Made by a program: the position numbers and the translations under genes. A DNA stretch of 64,000 bases, from assembly GCA_009746045.1 (NCBI GenBank), contig RPFO01000774.1, positions 184,001-248,000 of the forward strand, written 5' to 3'. The stretch is from Mesostigma viride. Lineage: Eukaryota; Streptophyta; Mesostigmatophyceae; Mesostigmatales; Mesostigmataceae. Below the pieces are notes generated by a model. It made no database searches. It had not been told where the DNA came from and saw only the letters and a list, made by a program, of their open reading frames with translations. Shown here in pieces: positions 42,015 to 53,154 of this stretch; position 1 is the first letter of the stretch; each line of letters opens with the position of its first letter.

Positions 42015-42698
42015 GTGCGGGCTGCGGAAGGCACCACCCCACCATTCCCCCTTCACCACGGGGTGTGGCAAGGTTGTGTCCTGTCCCCATACTTGCTCAT
42101 TATTGTCGTGGATCACGTCATGCGCCGGGCACGTGCGCGCTTTACTGCTCGGGGTTCGAGCCAGGCTTGGACATCCTTAACGAGCGCGAGCAAGGCGGGG
42201 TTCGCACTGGCTAGTAACCGCCTAGCCGACCTGATTTATGCGGACGACACCACCCTCATCGCGCGCCCCGAGCACATTCAGACCTGGCTGGACTGTCTGG
42301 GACTGGAGGCGAGGGCGGTGGGGTTGGAGATTAGTGTCAAAACTGAGGCGATGGTGATTGGGGCCTCCAGTAGACCACCGCTGCCGCGCCTGCATGCTCG
42401 ACGGGACGGAGGCCGGTCCCGTTCCGCGATCGCTTCAAACTGTTGGGGAGTTGGCTCCCTGACACCGGGCAGACGATGTGGACATCCGCATCGGCCTGGC
42501 CTGGGCCACCTGGGCTCGATCCGTTTGCTCAACACCTACTGGCGCTCGAAGGGCCTGGGCGAGCACTGCAAGCGCATGCTCTTCAAGGTCCTCGTCCTCA
42601 CGGTGCTCGCGTATATGGCGCCGAGGCGTGGACAATCATACCAACACTGGCAGCTAAGCTCGACGGCACGGTTTACAGGATGCTCCGACAGGTCCTAA
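42015..42698 (+). pseudogene. LINE reverse transcriptase, motif B onward
   Basis: Open for 227 codons. It has QGCVLSP and IYADDTT with both catalytic Asp, but lacks motif A because the copy is 5' truncated, so it cannot be active. After about residue 120 the frame is wrong; homologous residues continue in another frame. Confidence 0.75.
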
Positions 42699-43320
42699 AC
42701 GTAGGGTTTTCCAAGCGCCCGTCATTAGAGTCTTTGTATCAGGGTATGCCTCGTATTTCGGACGAGATTACTTGCAGCGTAGGACAGCATTTGTAGGACA
42801 CCTTGCTCGCACCAGCCAGGTACGTCGACACCGCCAGTTGGTCTGGCAGGCCCCCAGCGGCTTGGCCAGCCAGGGCGGCATATTCTGACCTGGCCTGACC
42901 CCAAGGGCATTCCCAAAAGGGTAGGGAAACATGTCACGAACTACACCCAGATGTTGCTGGCCGACCTAGTGGTCCCAGCCCAGTTTGAACACCGCGTCCA
43001 CTCTCTCTCCCTTCTTTGGACTGTCATGCAGAACAAGACGCGGTGGCAGAAGATTGTCAAGGCTCACGTACACGCCAGCCCCTGTGGGCAAGCCACCTCC
43101 CCCCAAGAGGAGGCGGCGTTTTGATGGGTAGTGTAGTTAGGATTTTTCTAGTAGACTAAGTAAGTAAGTACTTGCGTGTCATGCGCAAAGGCATGCCACG
43201 GAGTACTATGCTAAGACTAGATAGCTTATAGTTAGGTTAGTTCCATTACGCGGCTCCTTCCACTCCACGGCCATCCATCAAGGATTATGTGCTACATGAT
43301 CTCCCAACGGAGGCATGTTA

Positions 43321-43492
43321 TAATTTTAATTTTAATTTAATTTAATTTAATTTAATTTAATTTAATTTAATTTAATTTAATTTAATTTAATTTAATTTAA
43401 TTTAATTTAATTTAATTTAATTTAATTTAATTTAATTTAATTTAATTTAATTTAATTTAATTTAATTTAATTTAATTTAATTTAATTTAATT
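43321..43492. repeat. Pentanucleotide (TTTAA)n array, LINE 3' tail
   Basis: About 33 uninterrupted copies of TTTAA directly after the LINE 3' UTR. Shorter AATTT or AATTC tails end the related fragments at 43,957, 46,720, 47,320, 49,803 and 52,661. Confidence 0.95.
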
Positions 43493-44179
43493 AAACCCGA
43501 TGGATGGATGGGTACACGCAATCCTATACCGGTCTGATCCGGCCGCCATCTACAAAAACATTAGCGCATGCATAGTAGAGGCACTATTATCCCAGCTAAG
43601 CCACGCGCTTTATTTAATCATGTACACATGTGTGCCTACGATGAGCCACACTCCAGATGATGCCTAGCTTTATTTAGTTATGCTGTGCCCATGCAGAGAG
43701 TTGCTCTCTGCTGAGATGCCACGTACGCTCTAGTTTTGTACAGCCATGATGATCTTCCCCCTCACAGGCATGCTCCCCCCTTACCCGGCCGGGCATAGCG
43801 TGATAGACCATGAGGGTGCAGGTGCCCTGGTGCACCTAGAGCAGGGGTCCTTTACATCCCCACCCTTGCAGGAAGTAGCTTAGGATGTATGATAGGCCAT
43901 ATGCCCGCTCTCAAGGGCTATGTGCTACATATACTCCCAACGGAGTTATGTTACAATTCAATTCAATTCAATGCATAGTAGGCGTGGGCCACGTGCTAAG
44001 CTAAGCCTGGTACTAGTCTACACTAGTGCGCTATATGTATTCCCTAGGCTGGGTTTGCTGGGGTGGCGCAGGGGGAGCCTGCCAGGCCGGGCTTGTAACC
44101 AGTCGACTACGTGGATGACTGCCCGGCGGCCCCCTCCAGCTAGTATATACCGGCTTTATAATTCCCCCCGGCCTGAGGT
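43493..44179. other. LINE/SINE tail debris, no gene seen
   Basis: Contains GATGGATGGATGGGT, also present at 18,732, and another 3'-end motif (GGGCTATGTGCTACATATAC, then CTCCCAACGGAG and an AATTC tail) at 43,914-43,972. No ORF with a domain is seen. Confidence 0.55.
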
Positions 44180-44187
44180 CTGCCGGC

Positions 44188-45698
44188 CAGAGTTCCATTA
44201 TACGCAATACGCGGTTATACGCGCGGGGTCCGTATAATGGATAATACGGTATAATACGGTATTATCCGGAAATTATACGCAAATACTGGATTTAATCGTT
44301 TTTGGGGTTGTTTCATGCATTTTGATATCATTTCAAGCAGTCCACATGTTTCTGACACTAAATTACACATGATACATGGGTTGCCACTGCTCAGCAGTGC
44401 TTGGGAACACTGGACGTGTAAACCGGGGTTCACGAGGAGCTAGATTACCTATGCATTATAGCCTAAAAAACAACGCCAAATGAAATGGAAAGATGAAAAA
44501 AGCAAAAGAAGTAAGATGGCTATGCTTCCATGCAAGCAGGTCCTGGGCATCTCCATGTTTCTTGTATGCATGAGGAGCACACAAGAAGAAGGCTGACTTT
44601 GGCGAGCAAAACAAGAAATAGTGGCTAGATCTGGCCAGAAAACCACTTGTTCCGAGATGTTTTTAGCAAGAAAAAACATCGCGTTATCAAGCTTATCATA
44701 TTTATAAACAATGCCAAGCACTACGTCACTGCTTTCGATGAAGCATAAGCTAATAGCAGACAAATCTGGTCCAAAATCTGCATGTCGTAGTGGTATTCCC
44801 CAACCATCACGAGCCAATAATGCCTAGAGGCAGTAAAGCAACCAAAAGACAAGCAGAAAACCTCCATTACAGGTCTACGATTATTTTACAATCCACCCAA
44901 CAACTTGATACAGTACAATGAACACGTGAACAGGATAGCACGTACCAGATTAAAACCGCATATTACCTTTCTTGACGGAGCCAGCATGCCCACATGATGG
45001 ACGTAGCTGCGAGCCTTTCCTGGCCGTCGTCGCTTATAAATCATGTAAGGAATAACGTGAAACATCTATCCGCGTTCAAATGTAGGAGCATTTCCCGCCT
45101 ATCAACAGTTAGCACATGCACGGTCGCCACCTGGTTGCTGAAACGAGGTTGCCGCATCGAGCAGAAGGTCGAGACATATCTGCGCACATCCAAACGTTGC
45201 CTGGCCAAGGATATAAGCTTTTCAAGACCTAAGGATCATGCCTACAGATTGAAAATGTAAAGCGGCCATGCTCTCGTACCAGTCAGTTTTCTGTATGACT
45301 TACATTAATATTCGGTGCATGGCTGCCCGAGAGGCAAGGGCAGAGACCTAAACAGCATGGAGGGTTGCCAACTTGGGTTGCCAACTTGCCATGCTACAGT
45401 GTAGCTTGCTTGTAAGATCCTTGTGTCTCACGGTCGCCAAATGTCAACCAGTGGATGGTTTCCGTAGTGTTTCTAAGTTCCCTTGCATTCCCGCCTTAGT
45501 TCCCGCCCGAAAAATTTGGCTGCCGGACCTCGGATGAGCGCGAAAACCCCATTATACGCGCGCTTATACGAATTATTCGCCGTATTATACGTAAAAATAC
45601 GCAAATCGTATAAAACGGATAAAAATTATCCGCTCGACCTTGTATAACGCGTATTATACCGTATAATACCGTATAATACGCCGTATAATGGAACTCTG
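44188..45698. mobile_element. hAT-like non-autonomous transposon, 8-bp TSD
   Basis: Ends CAGAGTTCCATTATACG and CGTATAATGGAACTCTG are inverted repeats, and CTGCCGGC flanks both sides (44,180-44,187; 45,699-45,706). CAGAG-type termini with 8-bp duplications are the hallmark of the hAT superfamily. Subterminal regions are rich in TATTATACG and CGTATAATAC. The interior (122- and 88-codon ORFs) shows no hAT transposase or BED finger, so it should depend on a transposase elsewhere. Confidence 0.75.
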
Positions 45699-45706
45699 CT
45701 GCCGGC

Positions 45707-47555
45707 CGGAGCTGGAGGTAGGTCGGCCATAGCTACCGTCGCCGTTGTTGTTGCGCCAGGGTCAAGTCGTCGTCCAGCGCGCGTGTAGGATATTAGTCCT
45801 CGTGAGCTTCTTGCGGCGTTTAATTAAGATAGATACAACAGCTAGCTAGCTTATCCCCCACGCATGTAGTCAAAGGTGAGGAGCACGGGAGCCGGGCCAT
45901 GCAGCCTTGCCCCGCGCACGGGGAAGGCCCGGACAGCCGACATCCGCAGCTCACCGGTGAATTCCATGGGGTAAGAATGTCACGCTTAACGCTATGGCAA
46001 GAGACTCGGAGTCCTCACCTGCCGGCTGGTCCAAGTGCTTGACGATCAATAACACTGCGCTAATTCCATATGCAGTGATGTCGGCCTCCCCGCGGCTCCA
46101 GGTCGAGCGTTTGTTGCTAGTTGAGTGAGCTGTGCCGCGACGGTGGAGGCGGTGGAGGTGTATGGTGTGGTGCTTCAGCATGTCCGCCTAGGTCTGGGTG
46201 GGATCGAGGAGCATCGTTGGCAGATGAGGGCCCGGCCAGCAGGCCGTGCTCAGTGGCCGGGCGGCGATGTCCTTCACGGCCTAGCTGCGGTGAGGCCTGC
46301 GGTGTTTTGCAGGCACTCTGAATGGCGATGGCGTTGTCGTGGCTCCAGGCGCTTGTCGATGCAACTCGAGGAGCTGGGCGGCGATGCATGGCGGAGGTGG
46401 ATGCACGGTGGACGGTGGTGGCGGTGGAGGAGGCCTCCTGAGGTGAGGAGGGTGGAGGACTGGATCCAGGTGGAGGCCAGTGGCGGACTGGCGGTGGCGG
46501 AAAGGTGAGGGAGCTCAGCAGCCAGCCGCGAGCGTGCTGCCCATTGCTGCCACACTTGCAGCGATGGGCTGCCCATTGCTGCTCGAGGGCCGGATTGAGC
46601 GGAAGGTGGATTCGGAAATGGAAGGAGCGCAGTCTTATCAGTCTCGCCATCAGAGCACATGAGGAGGGAGCAGAGAATGATGTGCTGGAGTTCAGCCGGG
46701 GGTAGTGACACTCCGTCAGAAAATTAAATTAAAAATTTAAATTATAACATGACGTACTCTGTTGGGAGATCATGTGCCACGTATTCAACTGGAGCCTTGC
46801 TTGATATGGATGGAGGACGGTCGCCGGAGGTGAGCGAAGTCGCGAGCTACTACTATACCTAATGAAGCTAGTGACTCTAAGCTAATTATATCTAGAAGCG
46901 TTATACCGGTATACCTTCAATTAGCTCGATCTGCATGGCACCTTGTGGCCATCAGCTAGCTTGCATGCGCCTTGGCCGACGTCTTGAGCCCACCTCACCT
47001 TTGTAGCATTATTATATAAGCTATGCGTCAGCCTACCTATATGGCATTGCACTGGTTGTACATATTGCACCCACAGTGAACATATTTGCGCCCCGGCACC
47101 ATTATATATAGAAACATAACTCCGTTGGGAGTACAAATGTAGCACATATCCCAGAGATTCAAGGGGCATATGGCTTTTAATACATTCTAAGCTACTCCCT
47201 GCGCAAGGGTTGGATATGAATGTAAACGATATGAATGTAAACGGTCACTTGCTCGGCACCATGCTATGGAGAGAGCTCAGGGCTATGTGTTACATATGCT
47301 CCCCACGGAGCTATGATTTTAATTAAATAATTAATTAATTAATGGAGAGAGCGCTCTGTGGCCGGCGCCTGCCCACTTGCGGCATTTTAATTGCATGAGA
47401 GAAGCTAGGGCGCTGGGCGCCCTCCCTCCTTCTTGTTGTATATATCCTTGGTTCCTTTACTCTGTATTGGCATGCACCCATGCACATGACGCAGTCACGT
47501 GCTTATTAATTATTTAATTAACTAATTAACTATTAACTATTAATTAATTAATTGA
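45707..47555. other. Transposon debris between the hAT-like element and the next inverted-repeat element
   Basis: 46,117-46,711 is GC-rich with Pro- and Ala-rich frames on both strands (up to 177 codons, minus) but no recognisable domain. LINE 3'-end motifs occur at 46,720-46,785, 47,095-47,170 and 47,278-47,340. TTAATTAA-rich runs fill 47,500-47,560. Confidence 0.5.
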
Positions 47556-47563
47556 TTAATTAA

Positions 47564-49281
47564 CTCGTCGTCTGTCTCTGGTCCTCTACGGAGGACTGAG
47601 TTGAACTCAGTCCTCTCTAGAGGACCGAGTTTTTGGGTTTCGTAGAAAATTCGCCCCGGTCAGAATGTTTGACAAAAAAATTCTCTCAAAATTTATTCAA
47701 ATACTACGTGAAAAGATCTTTCTTGGACATATTTTTGGGATTTTTTTGGATTTTGTATGAGCGGCTAAATGTACGGTCAAAGTACAGGTGGTAAGGGTAC
47801 TTTTCCACGTGAAACGCGAGTTCCGGAAATGCACGACCTAGCCATGGCGGCTCGCGCCCATGCATGCAGTTTACGTTTGCGGACGAGTTATCTGTCCAAA
47901 CTCAGGAAATAGATTTAATATGCCCTAAAGATGATAAAAATCAATTTTTAGCTCGCGGGGATGCGATTTACCCGGTGTCGGCACTGTTCTTGCTGGAAAA
48001 AACTGCGATAAGGCAGGTCGACGGAATTGATGACTGCGCTTGCTTTCCGGCGCAATTTCAATGGCTGATAGGTTTCTTTCTACATTGTAACATGCATTGT
48101 ATTAGAATAAATTGAGTGACAGTATAGATTTGATGATTTCGACCATTCTGTCACGTCATGGCCTATGTGCCGCAAAGTGCCACTTTTGCGGGCACCGCCT
48201 GGGCCAAGGTAACGCCAGCCGTGCCAGGTAAAGCCGGATAATCGTTGCCTCTTCGTTTCTTGATGTTCGTACATGAGTTTAAGCTTGCGAGGCGTTGTCA
48301 GGTTCAAGTCTTGATGCTCTTTCTTGACCGTTGCCTGCCCCTCTCTAAAACCCCCTTTTCAGATGATGTTATCAGGCATTTGCCTTAACCCAGTGTAGTT
48401 GTGCAGGGTTTTAGGAGCTGTGCAGGTTTAAACACCTTCATAGATGTTAGTTATTCTTTTGCTACGTTCATACTGCATGATTGTGTGGCCACGGGCTGCG
48501 TCAAGGGTGCATTCAAGCTTTTACGGGTGAGTGAAAAGTCTTGGTGACAAACCACTGCCATCATGTGCCGGCAACTATGTTGGCCACATCATGGCAAGGC
48601 AAAACAGTTATAGCCATATCTATTGTTGTTAGAAACAAAGGAAATATGCTTAACCTACCCATTATATTGGTGGTTGACACTTATAATGTAACCCTTGGTT
48701 GGTAGGTATCCAAGCCCATTCCCTACATGCATGCATAGGCTCTCACTACATGATAAGGTATGATATACCTGAAGTATGATGATGCAAGTGTGTTGTCCTG
48801 TAATGCTTGAAGGGAAATGAGTTGATTGGGGTGGTTGGTGGCCACGGTGGTGTAGTATGACCGCACTTACATGCTAGCAAAGTTAGCAAAAGCCCCATTC
48901 CTCTCCTGAGGACTGAGAGTTTTTTAATTGTTTCAGGCAGTTGCAGTGGCCAAATCGAGCCCAGTTTTTTGCCACGTTTCAAGAACTATATTGTTTACAT
49001 GCCTATATTTTTTCTTCATGCACCAGGATTTGATTGAATTTTTTCCACTCGTTCTTATCCCGAAAAATGCAAATTCGCGAGGGGTGCCCAACGTCCGCGT
49101 AATTTTCAGGTGTCCGGGTCAAGTTTTCACATATGCAGTATTTTTGCCAACAAAATGACATCTAGTACACCCCTGATCCACATCAAAACATTTGGGATGG
49201 ACCCCCCACCTAGTCGCTACACGCGGTTGAAAGTTGTCAACTCAGTCCTCCTGTGAGGACTGAGTTGGGACAGACGACGAG
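47564..49281. mobile_element. 1.7-kb inverted-repeat element in a TTAATTAA site
   Basis: Ends CTCGTCGTCTGTC and GACAGACGACGAG are complementary. TTAATTAA lies immediately outside both ends (47,556-47,563; 49,282-49,289); because that site is a palindrome it could be a target duplication or part of the inverted repeat. Just inside, each end has a hairpin of GAGGACTGAGTT and AACTCAGTCCTC. An 83-codon ORF (47,864-48,115) and a 76-codon ORF (48,928-49,158) show no known domain. Confidence 0.65.
47864..48115 (+). CDS. Hypothetical small ORF inside an inverted-repeat element
   Basis: 83 codons, starting MQFTFADELSVQTQEIDLIC and ending in a hydrophobic stretch (FQWLIGFFLH). Not recognised. It could be an exon of the element's lost transposase or chance. 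Confidence 0.2.
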   Translation: MQFTFADELSVQTQEIDLICPKDDKNQFLARGDAIYPVSALFLLEKTAIRQVDGIDDCACFPAQFQWLIGFFLHCNMHCIRIN

Positions 49282-49299
49282 TTAATTAATATCTAGAAA

Positions 49300-49795
49300 A
49301 TCCTAACTACTCTAGAAAATCCCAACTAACTCAGCAAAGCGCCCCTTCCTCATCCTTAGTTAGGAGGGGGGGCCTGCCCACCTAGGGGCTGGCGTGAGAG
49401 CATGGACAATGGTCTGCTACCTAGTATAGCTCTGCTTCTTCTGCATGCATATAGCAACTGGTCCAAGTGCTCGAGAGTGAGAGCCGGGTGCCGTCCGGCC
49501 TTGGATGAGGCGGTTGATGTTGTGGAGATGGATGGAGGCACAGCTCATAAAGCGAGAAGATGACCCCATAGAAGCTAGATGTTCAAAAGTGCAGCCTGGC
49601 AGTGCACGGGGCCATGTTGGTCCAGTCGTGGTCGTCGACATTGAAGGGTTGGGGCCGAAAGCACTGTTCGATCTGCTCATCTGCTGGGCGCGGTGCTGTT
49701 GGGCGTCTGCATTTGTTGGGATCAGCTAGGTGATGCCGAGGGCGAGGCCGCCGGTGGAGCCGAGTGAACTACTATTGCTTGAGTAGTGTCACCGC
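49300..49795 (-). repeat. LINE 3'-end relative, minus strand
   Basis: The beginning (CTAGAAAATCCCAACTAACT, then an AGTTAGGAGGGGG run, CCTGCCCACC and ATGGACAATGGTCTGC) parallels the 3' part of the LINE at 49,930-50,050 with more divergence. It is a decayed copy. Confidence 0.5.
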
Positions 49796-50352
49796 TGCCT
49801 GCTAATTAAATTAAATTAAATTATAACATGCCTCCGTTGGGAGATCATGTAGCACATATTCCTTGATGGGTGGTGGATCGAGTGGAGAGAGCCGCGTAAT
49901 CGGACTATCCTACCGCTAATCTATTCTAGTCTAGAAAAATCCTAACTACCGGCCCTACTCATCAAAACGCCTCCTCCTCTTGGGGGGAGGTGGCTTGCCC
50001 ACAGGGTCGGGCATGTGAGCCTTGACAATCTTCTGCCACCGCGTCTTGTTCTGCATGGCAGTCCAAAGAAGGTCCCGAGAGAGAGTGGATGCGGTATTGA
50101 AACTGGGCTGGGACCAGTATAGGTCATCCAACAACATCTGGACGTAGTTCGTGACATGTTTCCCTACCCTTTTGGGAATGCCCTTGGGGCCAGGCCAGGT
50201 CAGAATGTGCCGCCCTGGCTGGCCAAGCCGCAGGGGGCCTGCATGCCAGACCAAGGGCGGTGTCGACCTGGCTGGTGTGAGCAAGGCCGGTGTCCTACAA
50301 ATGCTATCCTACGCTGTCTAATCTCGTCCGAAATACGGGGCATGCCCTGATA
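49796..50352 (-). pseudogene. LINE 3' fragment, minus strand
   Basis: The minus strand reads GMPRISDEIRQRRIAFVGH, TWPGPKGIPKRVGKHVTNY, MQNKTRWQKIVKAHMPDPVG and KPPPPKRRRRFDE-stop near 49,955, then the 3' UTR with ATGATCTCCCAACGGAGGCA and an AATTT tail at 49,803-49,823. It matches 42,745-43,330 but with a cleaner reading frame, so it is the best view of the LINE C-terminus. It is truncated upstream of the RT. Confidence 0.75.
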
Positions 50353-52283
50353 CTCGGAAGGGGACTCGGCGCGGCGAATATTTTCCGCGCCAAAAAAAAT
50401 CCGCGGTACCCTCCGTACCGTGAAAAGTGTGTGCACGGTGCGCGCACCCCTTGCGGAAGTGGCCATGGCGACTGCTTTTAGACGAAACGTGACAAATCTG
50501 GCTCGCGGAAAGCAGAAAAAATGCTCGATTGTTGGAGAAAATTAGTTACTGATTCTACTTTATGGTGGGATGGTTGCGATCTATAATGTCGTGGGCTTTT
50601 TTTCTTTACCATCGGCAGGGGGGGTCCGGCCTGAATTTCTGTCGGGATGAATAAAGTATAATGGATGCCTGCAGGTGTGATTGTCGATTGTTGCCAGTTT
50701 TGATGGTCCTAATGGAAGCTAGTTTAATGATGTTTCTAAAGCCGTAAAAATTCCCGCTGCTATCTTTACCTTTCCCGTCATTTTGCGGTAAGATAACATT
50801 AGGCCTGCGCGATGCGCGCCCGACCTCTCCATGAAAGGGTGGCCTTTCTTGTGCGCCTGGGCACGAATAAATGCCCGTTATGGTACGTTCTTGTATTAAA
50901 CGTCCTAAGATAGCGCTTTCCTGCTTTCTTAGCTCGTTGAGCGTAAGCTTTTTGCCTTCTTTCCGGCCAGATGCAGCCATGAACTTGCGGGTCCTGGCGC
51001 TGCATCGCTAGATTCCTGGATGTTTTTTAGCAAGTTCGTCTGTGACGTGGCTGGCTTGCTGCAGCGCGTGGCCCACAACCTGTCGGGAAGGTGTAATGCT
51101 TTTATTTCCATGCTTCTCTGAAATTTCTTTTGCTTTATAGACAGTTGTGTTCGAGGAAATTCACGCGGTCTTCCTAAGCAGCGGCATCATTTTCCCCAGA
51201 CACTGACGAGCTGGCACCTGTCTCCTAAAGAAAGTGGCTCGTGCTTGTTAGAAAGGAGGCAGTGTGCATTTTGCGGGACACAATGCTTTGGTGGCACATG
51301 CGTCAGGTAGGTTGTTCCAATGGTCTCTTCACCTTTCCCACTGAGTAAATGATAGCCTTTGTCATGCTAACCAGAGCAGCTAGCCACAGGTTGGCTGGAT
51401 AAAAAGTCAGCTTATTTTCTCTTTATATACTGCATGTGTGGTCCTCCACATGTCCGGCTTGTTGGGCATTTTGGAACAGGGTTTTTAATGTGTTGTTGGG
51501 TGGAACAACTTGGTTGTTGGCACAAAATCACACATTATTAGCCTGAGATAGGCATGACATATGCTGCTCAGGCGTGTCGTCCTACCAGCCTTGTTGATAA
51601 GGGTAGACTCACAAGGCTGGCTGTGCCGATGGAGGGGTGGGGCGTATGACGCTCCGGACATCCTCCTCACACTCCGTGATCAAAGTGGGCATGTTTTTGG
51701 GTGTCTAGGGTAGCAAAACAGATGTCATTTTGGCTCAGCACTAGCTCAATTCTCTTTTAGCGTCTACCCAGGTGGCATCACAGGAAAATCAATAACTTGA
51801 GCTACGCTTGTCAGAATGAGCTCAAACTTTGTGGTTGTGTTTCCCCCCACTCAGTGGAATATCGCATGTATGGATGACCCAATCTGATGTGTTAATGATT
51901 TGATTTATTTTTTTTGGCTCAAAAAAGTACCCATTTTGCGGGAAAATTAATAACTCAAACAAATGTGACCATTTTGGCCATGTAAATAGCCCAGCTTTTA
52001 AAAAAGTGGGGGAACTTTGCAGGTATGTATGGGCAGGTCATTTAGACAAGTGGTTTGTCTTGGGCAAAATATCTCATAAATAGCGTCTTTTTCTATTTTT
52101 AGCTCGCCACCGGTGCGTGGTTGGGGGTAGTACCCCGAACAAGTGGTGGTATGAATGTCCAAACATCATATTTATGGTACCCAATCATCACTAGATGGTT
52201 CCCATGTGCATTGGAACTGATACTCACTAAAGTCTGTTTTTCAGGCTTTTGGACGTGCGAGTCCCCTTAAAGACTCTAAAGAC
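50353..52283. other. Intergenic region, one weak ORF
   Basis: 50,353-50,470 resembles the CCTCCGCACGGTGCGCGCAC sequence near 11,650. The rest is mixed AT-rich DNA with microsatellite-like short runs and no recognisable protein apart from the low-confidence ORF at 50,606-50,980. Confidence 0.5.
50606..50980 (-). CDS. Hypothetical ORF, unrecognised
   Basis: 124 codons on the minus strand, starting MAASGRKEGKKLTLNELRKQ with a lysine-rich helix-like N-terminus, then ESAILGRLIQERTITGIYSC. No domain is recognised. The second half loses protein-like character after about residue 60, so if real this may be an exon with a donor near 50,800. Confidence 0.2.
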   Translation of the reverse strand: MAASGRKEGKKLTLNELRKQESAILGRLIQERTITGIYSCPGAQERPPFHGEVGRASRRPNVILPQNDGKGKDSSGNFYGFRNIIKLASIRTIKTGNNRQSHLQASIILYSSRQKFRPDPPCRW

Positions 52284-52600
52284 CTATGCGTGGAAAACCC
52301 TACATTCAGGGCCTGACGGAGCATCCTGTAAACCGTGCCGTTGAGCCTGGCTGCCAGTGTGGGTGTGAGTGTCGGCACGCCTTGGCGCCATACGTGAGCA
52401 CCGTGAGGACGAGGACCTTGAAGAGCATGCGCTTGCGGTGCTCGCCCAGGCCCTTGGAGCGCCAGTAGGTGTTGAGCGAACGTATAGCCTACTAGCCCAG
52501 GCCAGGCCGATGCGGGTGCTGCTAGCTAGGCCGCGGGCGAAAAGTACAGCCGGAGCTGCAGGCGTAGTAGTATTTTCTTGGCTCATCGTGCAGGCATCGC
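52284..52600 (-). pseudogene. LINE fragment, minus strand
   Basis: One minus-strand frame gives GLAWASRLYVRSTPTGAPRA and WASTASACSSRSSSSRCSR, equivalent in another frame to the LWRSKGLGEHRKRMLFKVLV region of the LINE at 42,530-42,620. It is about 300 bases with no complete domain. Confidence 0.65.
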
Positions 52601-52654
52601 CAGGCTGGCAGCGTTGCGCGGACGAGCGTTAATTGCTCGCCACTGATAATATTG

Positions 52655-52850
52655 CGTGATAAAAATTAAATTAAATTAAATTATACCATGCCTCCGTTGG
52701 GAGATCATGTAGCACATATATTCCTTGATGGGTGGTGGTGGAGAGAGCCGCGTAATCTGACTATCCTAGCTAACGCTTATCTATCAAGTCTAGAAAAATC
52801 CTTAGTGCCCTACTCATCAAAACGCCTCCGCCTCTTGGGGGGATTGCGTG
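52655..52850 (-). repeat. LINE 3' UTR and tail, minus strand
   Basis: AAATTAAATTAAATTATACC followed by ATGCCTCCGTTGGGAGATCA and CCTCTTGGGGGG matches 49,803-49,990. It is the last 190 bases of a 5'-truncated LINE. Confidence 0.75.
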
Positions 52851-53154
52851 ATAGCTTCGGGAAAATATATCAGCGTGTGCGTCTTATATTAGAAAGACGA
52901 AGCGGTGATTGTGATACAGACCGCATGATAGACACTTGAGGAGAACGGGGCTGCCAACTGCGATAAGCACCTTCCTGAGGGGCATGCTCCTGTTTTGATC
53001 TCGATCCGCAGTCCCCACAGGGGGCCCCGCGGCCTATCTATTGATTGCCGCCGGCTAGAATGGAGGGTGAGTATAGCTTAGAAGTCCGCAGTTGGAGGTT
53101 ATGATTGCGGCCCCGCCTTGAGGATATATATGAAGTGAGACAACTTGAGGATAT
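52851..53154. other. Short spacer
   Basis: No gene or clear repeat is seen; it ends in an AGGATATATATG-like duplicated phrase just before the next retroelement fragment. Confidence 0.45.

Larger units (their letters stand above)
41970..43492 (+). mobile_element. 5'-truncated LINE (YADD type) with (TTTAA)n tail
   Basis: Begins inside RT (RRLYEGSQAVVRAA), then GVWQGCVLSPYLLIIVVDHV (motif B) and RLADLIYADDTTLIARPEHI (motif C), open as 227 codons from 42,015. Frameshifts follow, with WRSKGLGEHCKRMLFKVLVL, GMPRISDEI, FVGH-type, MQNKTRWQKIVKAH and a PPPKRRRRF-like end near 43,125. The 3' UTR contains CATGATCTCCCAACGGAGGC and ends in a 170-base TTTAA array (43,321-43,492). It is the same family as the minus copy at 18,672-20,600. 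Copies of its 3' end are scattered over 46-53 kb. Confidence 0.8.

Noticed and set aside
46117-46711. Proline-rich 177-codon minus-strand ORF
   Set aside because: GC-rich low-complexity frame, also open on other frames, with no domain and lying between LINE tails.
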